The notes under the pieces: model-generated
Seen by the model: only the letters and a program-made list of their open reading frames with translations
Told to the model about the DNA's origin: nothing
Databases searched by the model: none
Assembly (NCBI GenBank): GCA_003550325.1
Contig: QKWP01000114.1
Location: forward strand, 202,670 to 266,669
DNA from: Gigaspora rosea
Taxonomy: Eukaryota > Glomeromycota > Glomeromycetes > Diversisporales > Gigasporaceae
DNA: 64,000 nucleotides
Direction of reading: 5' to 3'
In this document: piece after piece, positions 43,394 to 55,529 of the stretch
How positions within the stretch are numbered: position 1 is the first letter of the stretch
Layout of the letters: every line of letters begins with the position of its first letter
Made by a program: the position numbers and the translations under genes

Positions 43394-43807
43394 ACTTAAA
43401 TACCAAAGCAGTTATATTAATAAAATTTTGTAATATAACACTTAAAGTTTATATTTTCTTATATTTTATGATCATAAAAATTGATTTTCCATAGATCTTT
43501 TGTTTTGCCGATTTCCCTTTTCTGTAGCACACCTCCCTGTCCAAGTAATTAGGGCTTGTTAGAACTCTAAATTACGTCATAAGTCTCTAATTCTGGAACA
43601 TAGGATTAGACTTTATATGACTTTTAACTAGAAACATAGCCATGTAGGCGGTTTCGCCACTAATAATAAATATGTTCAAATAAACCATTATTTTTATTTC
43701 GTAATAAAAAAAAAACTAATATCTCCATATACATTTGGCTGTTGGCTCTCTCATAGCTGCAAATCATCATAAATCCTCTTTATTGAATAATCGCAAATTG
43801 ATTTAAA

Positions 43808-44102
43808 GGAATAATCATTCATCGCCAGTGGTGATTCATCGACACGCCCTAATCAACAAATCCTTTAATTTCACGCTAATAAAAAAAAAAATGCGGGTTA
43901 AGGTTAAGTCAGGGCAATAGCTAATAGGACTATCATACCCCAAAATTTGCAAGAGATTTTTTTTTCTAAGAAGGTGAATTTCATAGGCAAAATTCTAAAT
44001 TAGAAACGGATTTTTTTGTTAAAAAAAAAATCCATAATCTACACAATTTTTGCATTCCGATTGGTCGGTGATACATTGCACTGGCGATGAATGATAACTC
44101 TC
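43808..44102. mobile_element. MULE-like MITE, copy A (CATTCATCGCCAGTG)
   Basis: Left tip ATAATCATTCATCGCCAGTG (43811), right tip CACTGGCGATGAATGATAAC in opposite orientation (44078-44097), then GATTGGTCGGTGATACATTG inside the right arm. Flanks TTGATTTAAA and TTAATTTTAA are a possible imperfect 9-10-bp target duplication. Confidence 0.7.
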
Positions 44103-44683
44103 TTAATTTTAAGTAAATACGAGAAAATTTATTTATTTGTTACCCTAAATTAGAAGGTTGCCCTAATTTTCCCCTTAAGATGTGATTGGATGCATGAAAT
44201 CCCGTCTCTGGGTAAATTAGATCTGCCACCTTAAACAGTCACAAATCGTTTATCGGTTTCGAAAAAAATAATAATAATAATAAAAAACAAATATTAATAT
44301 CCTTGTTTGCAAAGATTACAAAAATATTATTTGTGCACTTCCAGAATTGTTTTCTAGTGAATTATAAATCACAAATATTCAAAAACATTTAACGAAAATA
44401 AGAAGAAAGAAAAATCAATATTCTTAATTGCAAAAGGAGGTCTCCAGAATTCTTTTGCTAGTAAAAAATAAATTGAAAATAATCAAAAATATTGACAAAA
44501 CTAAAAAAAAAAAAAAATAAAATATTTTGGTTGCAAAACGAAGCGAAATCATTATTTTATTTCTAATGTTCTTTTGCTAGTAAAAATAAATCGAAAACAA
44601 AAATATTAACGAAAATAAGAATTTGTAATATGTATATATATGTTTATTTATAATAAAAAATATATCAAAAAACATTACTGAAA

Positions 44684-45028
44684 GAGAGTTATCATTCATC
44701 GCCAGTGCGATGCATCGCCACCCCCGATCGACCAATCGGGATGCAGGATCAGGTGTAACATGAAATCGAAGCAAAACAAACTTTTTTTAAAAAATCGCTT
44801 CTAACTTAAAATTTTGACTAAGAAACTAGACTTTTTTCTTGAAAAAAAAATTCCTTGCGAAATTTTGGGTTAGGAGGACCTTCTAACCCTTGCCCTGCCA
44901 TACCATAACCCTAATCGTAACGCGAACGCTATTTGTTTTGTTTTGATTAATGTAAAATCAAAACAAACAAAATGATTGGTCGATCAGGGGGTAGCGATGC
45001 ATCGCACTAGCGATGAATGTTAAAAATC
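44684..45028. mobile_element. MULE-like MITE, copy B, 9-bp target duplication
   Basis: Terminal inverted repeats of about 50 bp (GTTATCATTCATCGCCAGTG, then GATGCATCGCCACCCCCGAT and CGACCAATC; the right arm is the complement). Flanked by TTACTGAAA at 44675-44683 and 45029-45037, an exact 9-bp direct repeat. Nine bases is the usual target length of Mutator-like elements. No coding sequence inside. Same family as 43808-44102. Confidence 0.85.
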
Positions 45029-45732
45029 TTACTGAAAATAAGTGTATTAATTCAATCAAGAAATTTTTTATAAAGTTTTTATGATCGGTACTTATTTTCA
45101 AGTGAATAAAATTGGTGAAAGACCTAAGCTTACAAACCTACTTGTAGTTCAAATATATCCAACTTTATTAAATAATAGTTTGAGCCGTAATTTTCACTTC
45201 AAAGAATAATTGACAATGCTTAAAATGTCTCAAGCTCATTCTTGATGATACAGATACAATCAATATTCGATAAAATTGTAAAAAAAAACAATCGCAAAAT
45301 TCTAAGAAATGTTAGTATTAAACATAAAAATTTTTAAAAAATTTATAATAATAAATAATCCTTGAAAATATTTGAAAAGTATTGTATGAAATTTTTAATC
45401 ACTCTGATCAGTGATGTTATTTGTTTCGTCCGATGGGAACTTGGAGGGAACTGTTAAAGCGAATTAGAAGAGATGGTTCGAGTGGTGTAACATATCGTAC
45501 GTACGTACATGCATTCTTAAATAACGATCCTAAACATAACAATTGTCACGATACAAAAAATTAATGCCATTAAAGTATTTGTTCACAGAGTAAACCAAGG
45601 AAGTTTCATAACATTGGATAATCCAATACTCGTAAGATCGGTATAGATTTGGCAAAGTTCAAAGATATTTATTTATTTAATACAATTTTTGTGTGAGATA
45701 ATTAACGTGCTAGAAAATATTATGCCTATATA

Positions 45733-45915
45733 CAGTCAAACCTCTCTATATAGTCACTCACTTGAAATACAAAAAAAAAAATGTTTTTATAAAGAAGTGT
45801 GCTAATCATAGAGGATTATAGAGGTTAAATTTATTAAATTAAAAATGGTTTTTAAAAAAACTATTTATAAAGAAAATGTGCCTATATAGGAGGTGACTAT
45901 AGAGAAGTTTGATTG
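45733..45915. mobile_element. 183-bp Tc1/mariner (pogo/Fot-like) MITE
   Basis: CAGTCAAACCTCTCTATATA at the left and TATAGAGAAGTTTGATTG at the right are inverted repeats, flanked by TA at 45731-45732 and 45916-45917. The CAGTCRAACCTCT tip and TA target are characteristic of pogo/Fot-type elements. No transposase. The rest of 45029-46218 holds no recognised gene. Confidence 0.85.
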
Positions 45916-46218
45916 TACTATTAACGCATCTACTATATATGACAACTTATGCTAACTATGCTATAAATGTTATTATGATAATTTATAAATGCTATTTATA
46001 CTACTTCTGAAACTATTATATTTAAACTATTACTGTATTACAATAGTGCTATGTACTTGATCTACCGAATCTAATTATGAACGATTTGTTGTGCTGGTCC
46101 CTCCAATTTCGACAGTACAGTGACACTATATTGGTATCTCAAAAATTAAATTGAAATTTGATTTTTGATTCATAAGTTCACATGCGTCAATAATTTAGTA
46201 GCTAACTGCCGATTAAAA

Positions 46219-48024
46219 TTATTCTCTAATTCTAGGTTTAATTTTAACCATCAATTCTTCACAAGCACTTGCTGTAGCAGATTTAAGTTTTAATGGCATT
46301 TTCATATCAACTAATTCAACATCATAATTTCTAAATAAAAGTACCATTAAAGAAAGTAATTCTATCATTGCTAACTTTTTTCCTGGACAAATGCGTAATC
46401 CTCCACCAAACATTGCGAATGAATACCTATGTCTAATTTTATTATTCTCTTCATTATTATCTTCAATTTCTTCACTTTTTTTATTTTCTTTATAAAATCG
46501 ATCTGGATTAAATGTATTAGGATCAGGCCAATAATCTTTATGCGAATAAACGCTAGCCAAATTAATTAAGAATAATGTTCCGGCTTCCCAATGATGTCCT
46601 GCCATTTCACAAGGGCTATCAGAATATCTAGTGAAATGACTTACAAGTGGTGTACATCGATTAACTTCTTTAATTATTGCTTCACAATATTTTAATTTTG
46701 AAAGATCATCATGTTTTAAATCAAATTTTGATTTTGAAGGAAATACAGTTTCAATTTCGGAAAGCATTTTTTGTTTAACTTGTGGGAAATGACAGATGTA
46801 GTAGACTATAAAGCAGAATAAATTTGCGGTCTAAAAAAAATGCATTTATTATTATGTAAATTAGATATATTATATTAAACAAATTAAATTAAGCATAATT
46901 AAATTAAACATAATTATATTAAATATAATTATATTAATACTTACAGTGTCAGTTCCACCCATGAGAATATCAAATAAATTACCACCAATCTCTTTATCTG
47001 TCATCGGCCTTGACATCTCTTCTTCAACAACTTTCACCTTTTTAATATCACGATCTGTATTAACCGTAATTAAAGATGTCAGCATATCATGTCTTAATTC
47101 TGAACCAATTGGCGTCTCTTCAATCTCTTTTCTTCTATTTTTAATAATTTCATTAAATTTATCCATTATAAAATTCCTATTTTCTAATATTTCTTTTACT
47201 TTATCTTTAATAATTGGTACATGTTGACGTATAAATGATCCAAGAATGAAAAAATAACCACTATTCAAAGAGTAACTTCTAAAGGCTTGAAGTAATTTTT
47301 CAGAATCTTCAATCAATGTACCGGTACGTGATATTTTTATAGGACTTAATTTATTATAATACGAAGCCATCGAATATGATCGTTTACCAGTAGATACCAT
47401 TACAATAATATCATTAGTAAATCTACGCATCCATTTTGATAGATCAGTTTCAAGCGACCAATCATTTTTATTATCTTGTAAATTATTATTAGATAAATTA
47501 ACATTAACATTAGCTAAAGATTTCCAATAACCTTCTAATTCTTGAAATATTTTATTAGTTAATTTAATAGCTTCATTATTAAATTCTGGTGTCATGATTG
47601 ATCGGATAAAGGATTGACGATTAAATCTCCAACTTTTTAGATTATCATTGTGAATTATTCCTACTCCACTTAAACCATATTCTTCTATTCCTTTTGAATG
47701 TGGATATCTTTTAAAGAATTTATTTGAAGAGATTAAAATTTTTTCGAAATAATCCGGACGAGAGATCACGACTCTTCGTTGTCCACCAAAATAAACTTCA
47801 TAAATATCACCATATTTTTCTCTGAGTGATGTGAATAACGATTTAGTATCACTTTTATAAAGATAAGTGTTTCCAATAAATGGAAGAGGTAAAGGTCCAG
47901 GTAATTTATTAGGACGAGTGTAGTAATTATAATAAAATTGAAAGGTGTAGACTAAAATGAGAGATCCGATCAGTTTCAATAATTCTATAAAACTGATTGT
48001 AATGATAATGTTGAAGATAGCCAT
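46219..48024 (-). CDS. cytochrome P450 monooxygenase, two exons, intact
   Basis: Membrane-bound haem monooxygenase of 563 residues. Exon 1 48024-46945 (360 codons), intron 46944-46831 (114 bp, GTAAGT...TTTTAG), exon 2 46830-46219; the frame is kept exactly. Features: N-terminal membrane helix (residues 4-30), Pro-rich hinge KLPGPLPLPFIGN (about 39-51), I-helix oxygen-activation motif GGTDT-TAN spanning the intron, ExxR as EVNR in CEAIIKEVNR, FNPDRF, and haem-binding loop FAMFGGGLRICPGKKLAM with the Cys ligand. Length is slightly above the usual 500. Acts at the ER with an NADPH-P450 reductase; substrate cannot be told. The start is chosen for the membrane helix and lack of upstream in-frame extension. 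It is the only clearly intact gene here, flanked by MITEs on both sides. Confidence 0.95.
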
Positions 48025-48087
48025 TGTTAATTATTCATCAAATTTGATCATCAAAGAATTGCAGTTAAATTCGATACGTACTTAACT

Positions 48088-48100
48088 ATTTTATAAGAAA
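48088..48100 (-). promoter_or_regulatory. possible TATA box of the P450 gene
   Basis: On the minus strand TTTCTTATAAAATAG lies about 65-75 bases before the ATG at 48024. Spacing and sequence suit a core promoter, but TA-rich strings are frequent in this DNA. Confidence 0.35.
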
Positions 48101-50271
48101 TTTTAACTCTTACTGGACTACCATGAGGAATACACCCGAATATGCGCTATATTTTTTTTTAAATTAATTAGGAATTTTTTTTTAATATTATGCATGAAGT
48201 TGTTTCATAGATAAATTTTTTTCTCGGTATTTTTTTTGAAAAAACGTGATTTTCACGTTACACCTGATCCAAGATCTTATTAGTATCACTTATTACAGTA
48301 TTAAAAAGGATTTGATTGGTGCACCTTCAAGATATTCTACGTTATTCTGATCTCTCAAAATATTTACATACGATAACGAATAATATCTATTAAATTTAAT
48401 CATAATGTAGAAGATTAATTTTGTGAAACTTTAAAGTTCGAAATGATCAGAATAAAGTTTTAATTTTTATAGTATTTCAATTAACTTAAATTTTAAAGTG
48501 TGACATTTTAAATTATCTGGTGCGTACAAAGAACCTTTTTTGGTGAGCACAATTCTTAATTAGGTTTATGTTTATATTTGATATCGTCGAATTATGATTA
48601 TGCAATTTCTGTAATTAGTAAAGTTCTCTCTACCATATTTTAATAGTAACTAGTTTTAAGTTATTTTATAAACAGAAAATCTGGAGGGAAATGAATGTCA
48701 CTTTATTTGTAGATATACAGGATATACCGATACAGGAATTTTATAAATAGTTAAATTATAGATAAACGTGATATACCTTATGCAGCTTTTATTTTCCTTA
48801 TACGACATTGTATGATTGTGTAATTAGTTATATTACTTAATAATTTAATTAATTATTGATTATTTCAAACCGCATAGAAGGCACTTCCGAGAGTTGTACG
48901 CGGAATAGTTTGATGCATTAAAAAATTCCAATTTTGTCATTATGCCAAGATGAAGATATTTTATCCATCTATTTCATTCCGGCTATATTTTTTAAAGAGT
49001 TCATTTGTTTAGTACTTTAGATGATACTGTAAAAGCGTACTTTCTCAAAAGTATAGTTAACTTTCTTATACTCTTGTTTTATAAAGGCCTTCTAATATAT
49101 TTCTCATTTCTCATTTATCATTTATCATTTATCATTTTTCATGTTTCACATGACATATACAATTGTTACTATTTCCCGATTAACATGTACTTTACTCTAT
49201 ATTTGGCAAATAACATTGTCTTACAAACAAAAATCTCATTCAATAATGAAATAAACAAAAAAAAAAAATTAAACAATAATAAAAAGTACGTACGTACGTA
49301 CGTACATACATATGTAATATCGTGATACCATGCATTACATTCATAACTCTAGAGTACAGTAGTAAATACTAACTTTTTCTAGTTTTGTATATTTTGTACT
49401 CAATTTAAAAATATGCGCGTAAATTATTCATAACAAATGACCCCAAATAAGTATGTAGAAAAGCCTTATTGCTTTCACAATTATTTATTAATGTTTTTTC
49501 ATAACAGCAAGATAGCTAATATTAGCTCGCCAGAGACAAAACGGGAAGCCAATATTATTGACCAAATTATTGGCTTCACGTGAGCAAATGAACAATTAAT
49601 TTTATCATAATAAAAAGTACGTTGTTATAATCAATTCATAACATTATGTTGTTACTCATCTTCCTGATTATTTATCTGGTATCAAATTAACATTTTTATT
49701 AGTTACAGATATATATTATTAGTAAATTATCAATCTGTGTGATATCAAGCAAATGGCCAGTCGGGAAAATGACAATTCGGGAAATATAGTTTCCGGTATT
49801 ATGTATTATTATAGTCAAATTAAATTAATTAGTGTTGCTGTTGTTCGTAGTCTGAGTGGTAATCCAGATAGATTAACTTTCGGTTGGTATATGCTATGAA
49901 AGGAAATTTCACAAAAAACTTTTTAATAAGTATATAGCAAGTAACTTAAAAATATAACTAATGATAACATACTATTTAAATAAAAAAAATTTATTTTAAA
50001 ATTTATTTAATATTGCATAAAATTCAATTAAAAATTTTATTAAATTTATTAAAATGTTGCCATAAATGTTTTTAAATTTCTAAAAACTGTTATAAAATTT
50101 ATTTATAACGCTTAAGTTAAGTTATAAATTTTTTAAACTTTTACTATGAAACGCACCTATTGTTGGTTTGCACATTATTAGTTTTTAATAGATTTTTCTT
50201 GTTTTATAGGTTCTGTATGTAAGTTTTTAACAGAAACTTTTCATGTTAGAGATAGTATTAAGGGTTATAAT
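48101..50271. other. gene-free AT-rich stretch
   Basis: No supported gene. Small items: TTTATCATTTATCATTTATC (49108-49135), a TACG microsatellite at 49286-49310, and a hairpin GAAGCCAATA...TATTGGCTTC-type at 49550-49580. A 106-codon open stretch at 49005-49325 is hydrophobic low-complexity translation and probably chance. Confidence 0.5.
49286..49312. repeat. (TACG)n microsatellite
   Basis: Six tandem ACGT/TACG units, self-complementary. Isolated ACGTACGTAC also appears at 45497 and 55938. Confidence 0.9.
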
Positions 50272-51265
50272 TAGTGATGTGCCATTTATATGATGTCCAA
50301 ATTTTTTTTTTAGCGTACAATACGTACAGTACGTACAGTACGTATAGTACTTATATAGTAAAATTGCTCTAGTGGTTATATTTTTAAATTTTTTTTTTAA
50401 TATTAGTCTATATTACAATTAATATAATATTTAATTCTATTAAATAGATAAATATTTAGGTCGTTCGAAGTTAATTATCTGGTTAACATCACTTTCCAGG
50501 ACTCCCAGAAGAGAGGCAAATGAAACGAACATATAAAATGAACAAACTGTAGTAAATCTATTATAAACGAATTGATTTCAAGTTAAATTTAGTTCAGAGA
50601 TTTTAGTCGAGTTGCTAATTAGGTCAGATAAATTTGATTCTATAGCAAAAAAAAAAAATTTAATAAATAAAAAATTATATAATGCATTTATCCAAGAAAA
50701 AGACTTCGTACTGTACGTATAGGCAAAATTCTCGTGATCTAGTGATCAGATCTGCATCATTTAAAGTATGCAGCTAGTGATATGTAATCATTAATAAAAA
50801 AATAATACCCAAATTTTTTTAGCGTACAGTACATATAGTGCTTATATAAAAAATTAAGTTCATATAATAAAATTAAATTAGTATCTATATTTTAATTTTT
50901 TTTAATGTTAGTCTATATTATAATTAATGTAATGTTTAAACCTATTTTAATAAGCAAATATTTAATATAGCAAGTTAGTAATACTATGTACATATCTGCT
51001 TAATTTTATTAAGGCGCTACTTTATATATCTAAAGTAGCTACTTTAGATAGATCGCTACTTTAGATGCAATATGTACAAATTTAATTTATCTAACAAGAA
51101 AGCTTCATCGGGTGTTGATCAATTAATTAACGAATTTGATTGGTCAATTGGCACATAAATATTTCTATCGACCCCTCTTAATAAATGATCGGCAAAAATT
51201 TTAGCGTACAGTACGTACAGTACGTACAGTACTGTACGTATAGTACTGTACGTGGCACATCACTA
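50272..51265. mobile_element. 994-bp non-autonomous hAT element, 8-bp duplication
   Basis: Tips TAGTGATGTGCCA (50272) and TGGCACATCACTA (ending 51265) are perfect inverted repeats, flanked by GTTATAAT at 50264-50271 and 51266-51273, an exact 8-bp duplication as made by hAT transposases. GTACAGTACGTACAGTAC-type subterminal repeats lie at both ends (50320-50350, 51205-51252) and GTACTGTACGTATAG at 50708. An internal direct repeat of about 175 bp (50275-50460 and 50778-50960) suggests that a related copy inserted in it. No transposase. Confidence 0.9.
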
Positions 51266-51760
51266 GTTATAATTAGAGTTTTTAAAGTGTTTTTAGAGGT
51301 TTAGAGCATTTTTACTTAGAGCACCATATACCAATTAAATTATTAGTTTTTAAATAATATATAATAAATGTTAAAACGCAATAAATGCGTTTTAGTAAGT
51401 TTTTTTTTAAAATTTTAGACAAAGTTATTTCGATAATTACATAACAGAATTCAATAAATTTTTTATTTAAATTTTTATAATTAAATAGAATTAAAATCAA
51501 ACCAATTTTTTTTAAAATTTTATTAGATATTTATTAAAATATATTACATATAATCTATTAAAAACTGATCCTGTAAAAAATTGATCTTATCAAAACTTAT
51601 AAAAAACTAATAAATTTTGTCTACATTTGAACTTCCCAAAACGGCAAAATCAATAACTTGTTAAATCTGATCTAACAAATTAGTTTCTTCTATACTTCCA
51701 TATAAATCTAATAGCTTATAATGTTTCAAATCTGATAACCTCTAAAGAAGGTAGCCAAAA

Positions 51761-51949
51761 AATGTCGCGAAACATGTGATCGTCGACCTTTCCGGCTATA
51801 CATTTAACCACTTTAATGTAACATAAGGCAGTAAGGGTAATTGATATTTTTTTTATTACTGTTACTCAAGATTTGTTAAAATTATCGATTACATTGAGTG
51901 ATTACAGATATGATCAGAAAAAGTCGACGATCACATGTTTCGCGACATT
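51761..51949. mobile_element. 189-bp TIR MITE (AATGTCGCGAAACATG)
   Basis: AATGTCGCGAAACATGTGAT and the following CGTCGAC at 51761 are exactly complemented at 51923-51949, arms of 27 bp, with further weak pairing inward. No clear target duplication. The GC-rich arms stand out from the AT-rich interior. Confidence 0.8.
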
Positions 51950-52139
51950 GACTAAGGTACCCTCTCAATAAGATACAAGATCTGTCCACCGTACATATCG
52001 GCTTTGCAGTATGCATATCAATTTTGACAGGGAATATTGCATTAGAAACGGACAAGATGGATTGGTTTTTTTTTATCAATTTTGACAGAATCGATTTGAC
52101 AGGTTATATGCTGTATAGAGTTATAGGTTCCTTACAAAA

Positions 52140-52470
52140 ATAATTTATACACGTGAGTGCACTCGTGAGCATGAAATATTGCACTTCCGATGCACTGAAT
52201 TCCGATTTACTGCAGGGAATCTTCATGTAAGCACGATTACTTGGAAATTTTTTTGTATGCATATATGTAACACTAAATAATGACGAAATAATGAATGCTT
52301 ACATATGCAGCATATGGAACCATAGAGCAGCAGTACTTTTATTGTGTGCAATGTTACGCGGAAATTTTGCACACGTTTTCCACCGTATACGTAGTCTTGT
52401 ATATTCACGTACAATCATGTATTCGTGCTTAACCGTGTTATTTCTTTCATAAGTATTTTTTTCATAGGGT
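52140..52470. mobile_element. shorter relative of the CACGG element
   Basis: Contains GTGAGTGCACTCGTGAGCATG, TTCACGTACAATCATG and TATTCGTGCTTAACCGTG and ends TTTTTTTCATAGGGTAAT at about 52472, the same terminal box (CATAGGG) as the larger element at 53661-55422. The left end is unclear. From 52473 to 53660 no gene is supported. Confidence 0.4.
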
Positions 52471-53660
52471 AATCGAGTAGAAATAAATATCTAATTGGAA
52501 TTAATAATGAACTATGAGTTATAACTAAATCATCTTTTTTATTCAGAGCGAATCGAACTCGCTTATTTTTACATAATAAAGTGATTACAGAAAAAATATG
52601 AATATCGGAAACATGAAACATTTACTTTTTTGCTATTCGGAATTTTCACTATATTACAGAGTTTAGAGATTTTATGGATCCTTTGGGTTAGGGATTCAAC
52701 CTCTGATCTAGGTAAACTTCTAACCGATAATTCGACCCGAAAAAACCATCAACCAGATCATACTTTTGGCAAACCTGTTTTCATAAATTCTGGGATACTC
52801 TAAAAAAAATTTGTTGATAACTATTCAACTAAAAATTAGATAAGTTATTGATTTTGTTGTGATTTGTGTATAATCAGTGAAAAAAATTTTGCATTACTAT
52901 TACAAATTATTACAGCAAATTTTTCGTATTCGGACAATATTGTTACATTCACAATATGTATGATATGCTTAGTTGTACAAAAATTTATGCCAAAGACTAT
53001 TCTTGCAAATTAATAGGCTTCACTAAAAAGTTCTGTTCATATGTTGAATTTTCTTAGAAAACATGCAAGTAATTTGAGTAAATCGAATTTAAATAAAAAC
53101 AAAAAAATTTTCTACTTCAAGTTCGTTTGTGAATTTTTTTTTACACATTTAGCTTTGGTAACTTATAGCATACTTTTTTATTAAAAGATTTTTTGAAATA
53201 CTACCTTTTTAATATTACATGAGTAGGCACTAACAAATAAAAAAGTTAAATACGATCAAGAGTTTAGTTCGACACAAGTTGAAATAAGAGGTCAAGAATT
53301 TTATTAATATTTGTCGATAATGTCTTAATAATAATAATAAGCTCAAAATAATGTTATCTGTTATTATATTTATAATACTGTGTAATGTTTATTTTAAGAG
53401 ACGGTGATTTTTCAATACTACTATACATTTGAAATTGTCTGAGAATTCGACCCGCAGATCTACTACTGTAGCATTGAAGTATTTTGCAACAATTGAATTG
53501 ACAACCTTCTTAATTCTATTCAATTATTTTTCAATGGTTATGTGTTAAAAGTATTATATTTGACAAATTAAATATACTTATTGATTTGTAACGGTACACA
53601 TGCATTGCTGCATTTATTCATATCGTCCGGTGACATGCTCGAAATTTTTATATACTGTAA

Positions 53661-55422
53661 ATATATCCCTATGAGAAATTACAGCACGGAATAATACTGA
53701 AATACACGGAAAAGTTTGAATACGTGACCACACAAACCTGCACGTAAATATACACGGGACAATGCACGGGAAAGCAAGTTCATGGCACGTAAAAGGGCGC
53801 GGATTCCGTGCAACGCTGCACGTACTTACGTGCAATTTTATGTGTTTTCTCGTGCATTGTCTCGTGCATATTTACGTGCAGGTAACATATAATAGCATAT
53901 GTCCATACATATATACATAATAACATATATCGTATATGCATTATTTTATTAACTAAATTTTATTATTTTATTAACTAAATTTTATAAGTTTTATTAACTA
54001 AATTTTGTATTTTATTAAATAACTTAATTATTTAATTATTTTATTAATTAAATTTTATAATACAAATAGTTTAATTTAATAATTTACATGCGAATAAGAA
54101 AATACTTCTAATTACTAAAACTACCGACTTTAAAAATAACCCAGCAACTAATAATATCGAAAAAAAAACAAAGTAATAGTACCAAAATGAAAGGTTTAAA
54201 AAAAAATCGAAATGACTACTCTAGAAATAACTCCAATAGGGACAACTCCGATTGTGGCAACTCCAATGGCAGTAACTCAAGGGAGAGGCTAAAATGCAAT
54301 AATATACAGAGAGATAAAAAATAAAAGAAAAAAATAATAGTAAAAAAAAATAAAGCTGCGATACCACCAAAAATGATGAAAAACATACACCAAAAATGAT
54401 AGTGATTCCAAAAGAGTAGCTTCCAAGGCAATAACTCTAAAGGATGGTTTAAACAATGACAATAACTAAAAAAAATTATATAAAAATTAATGAGTTGTAA
54501 AAAAAAAAAATTATAAAAAAATATAAGATGATAAAAATGATAAGAGAAAAAAAAAAAAAAAAAAAAGCAATATTTATTTGCTTACAAATCAAATGTAATT
54601 TGTGCGCGTCAATGCACGGAAATTATTATTGATAAGTGCAAAAAAAAAAAAAAAAAAAAAAAACAACAAAATAAATGTTTTTGTGCGCGTCAATGCACGG
54701 AATTTATAATCATTAAGAATCTTAACGATCATCACGTTAATGCACGGAATTATGATCGTTAAGGATCTAACTGATCATCATGTTAGTACATGAAATTATG
54801 ATCGTTAAGGATCTTAACAATTGTGACAATTGTGATATCATGCACAAAAATTATGATCGTTAAGAATCTTAACGATTGTGACGATCACGATATTAATGCA
54901 CTGAAATTATGATCGTTAAGGAGTCTTAACGATTGTGATGATCATACATTTTGTACAGAAATGATCGTTAAGAACCTTAACGATTGTGATGATCGTTACG
55001 TCAGTGAACTGAAACTTTCGTTAAGAATCTTAACGATTGTGCACGTCAAAGCACGAAAATTATGATTATGATCGTTAAGAATCTTAACGATTATGCATGT
55101 CAGTGCACGAAAATTATGATCGTTAAGAATCTTAACGATTGTGCACGTTAGTGCACGAAATTTATGATCGTTAAGAATCTTAACGATTGTCACGTTAGTG
55201 CACGGAAATTATGTGATCATTAAGATTAATACACGTCAATAAATGGTTATAATACTATGCACGATAGTGCACGGATTTCAATATTTCGTGTGATAACGTG
55301 TATTAAATTTTTTGGATGATCAGTTTCCGTGCAGTTTCCGTGTAGTGATTATGAAACCCGTGCTTACCCGCATACAATTTCGTATTTTTACATGCATTCC
55401 CGTGTATCGAGTTTTCATAGGG
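53661..55422. mobile_element. 1.76-kb non-autonomous element with CACGG motifs
   Basis: Ends TATCCCTATGAGAAATTACA (53659) and TCGAGTTTTCATAGGGATAT (ending 55424) form inverted repeats around CCCTATGARAA. Both subterminal zones are full of GCACGG/CCGTGC motifs (53685-53885, 55200-55400); an inner inverted pair GCACGTAAATATACACGGG / TCGTGCATATTTACGTGC lies at 53737-53882. The middle is A-rich with poly(A) runs (54547-54566, 54639-54663), followed by a palindromic satellite array. No transposase; target duplication not resolved. Confidence 0.6.
54700..55210. repeat. palindromic satellite array (CGTTAAGAATCTTAACG)
   Basis: About ten units of 45-60 bp. Each has GATCGTTAAGAATCTTAACGA (8-bp arms round one base, often longer) plus GTGCACGTTAGTGCACGAAA or a variant and ATTATG. 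The last four units are the most regular. On the minus strand the 48-bp units keep one frame over 65 codons, repeating TIVKILNDHNFRALTC. The array lies inside the CACGG element. Confidence 0.9.
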
Positions 55423-55529
55423 ATATCTGATATATATATATTTGTTCAGTTAGTATCATATTTAATTTTCCGAACGATTGATTAGATATGGTTAGGTGAT
55501 TAAATCTCAGGCGAGGGATTAAATCCCTA

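Noticed and set aside
46946..47227. 93-codon plus-strand frame opposite the P450
   Set aside because: Antisense shadow of P450 exon 1; the minus strand has all the conserved motifs.
49005..49325. 106-codon open frame on the plus strand
   Set aside because: Hydrophobic low-complexity translation of TTTATCATT and TACG repeats, with no splice or promoter evidence.
54700..55210. CRISPR-like array of palindromic repeats with spacers
   Set aside because: The genome is eukaryotic, the spacers are themselves similar to each other, repeat length drifts and no cas genes are present; it is a satellite inside a transposon.
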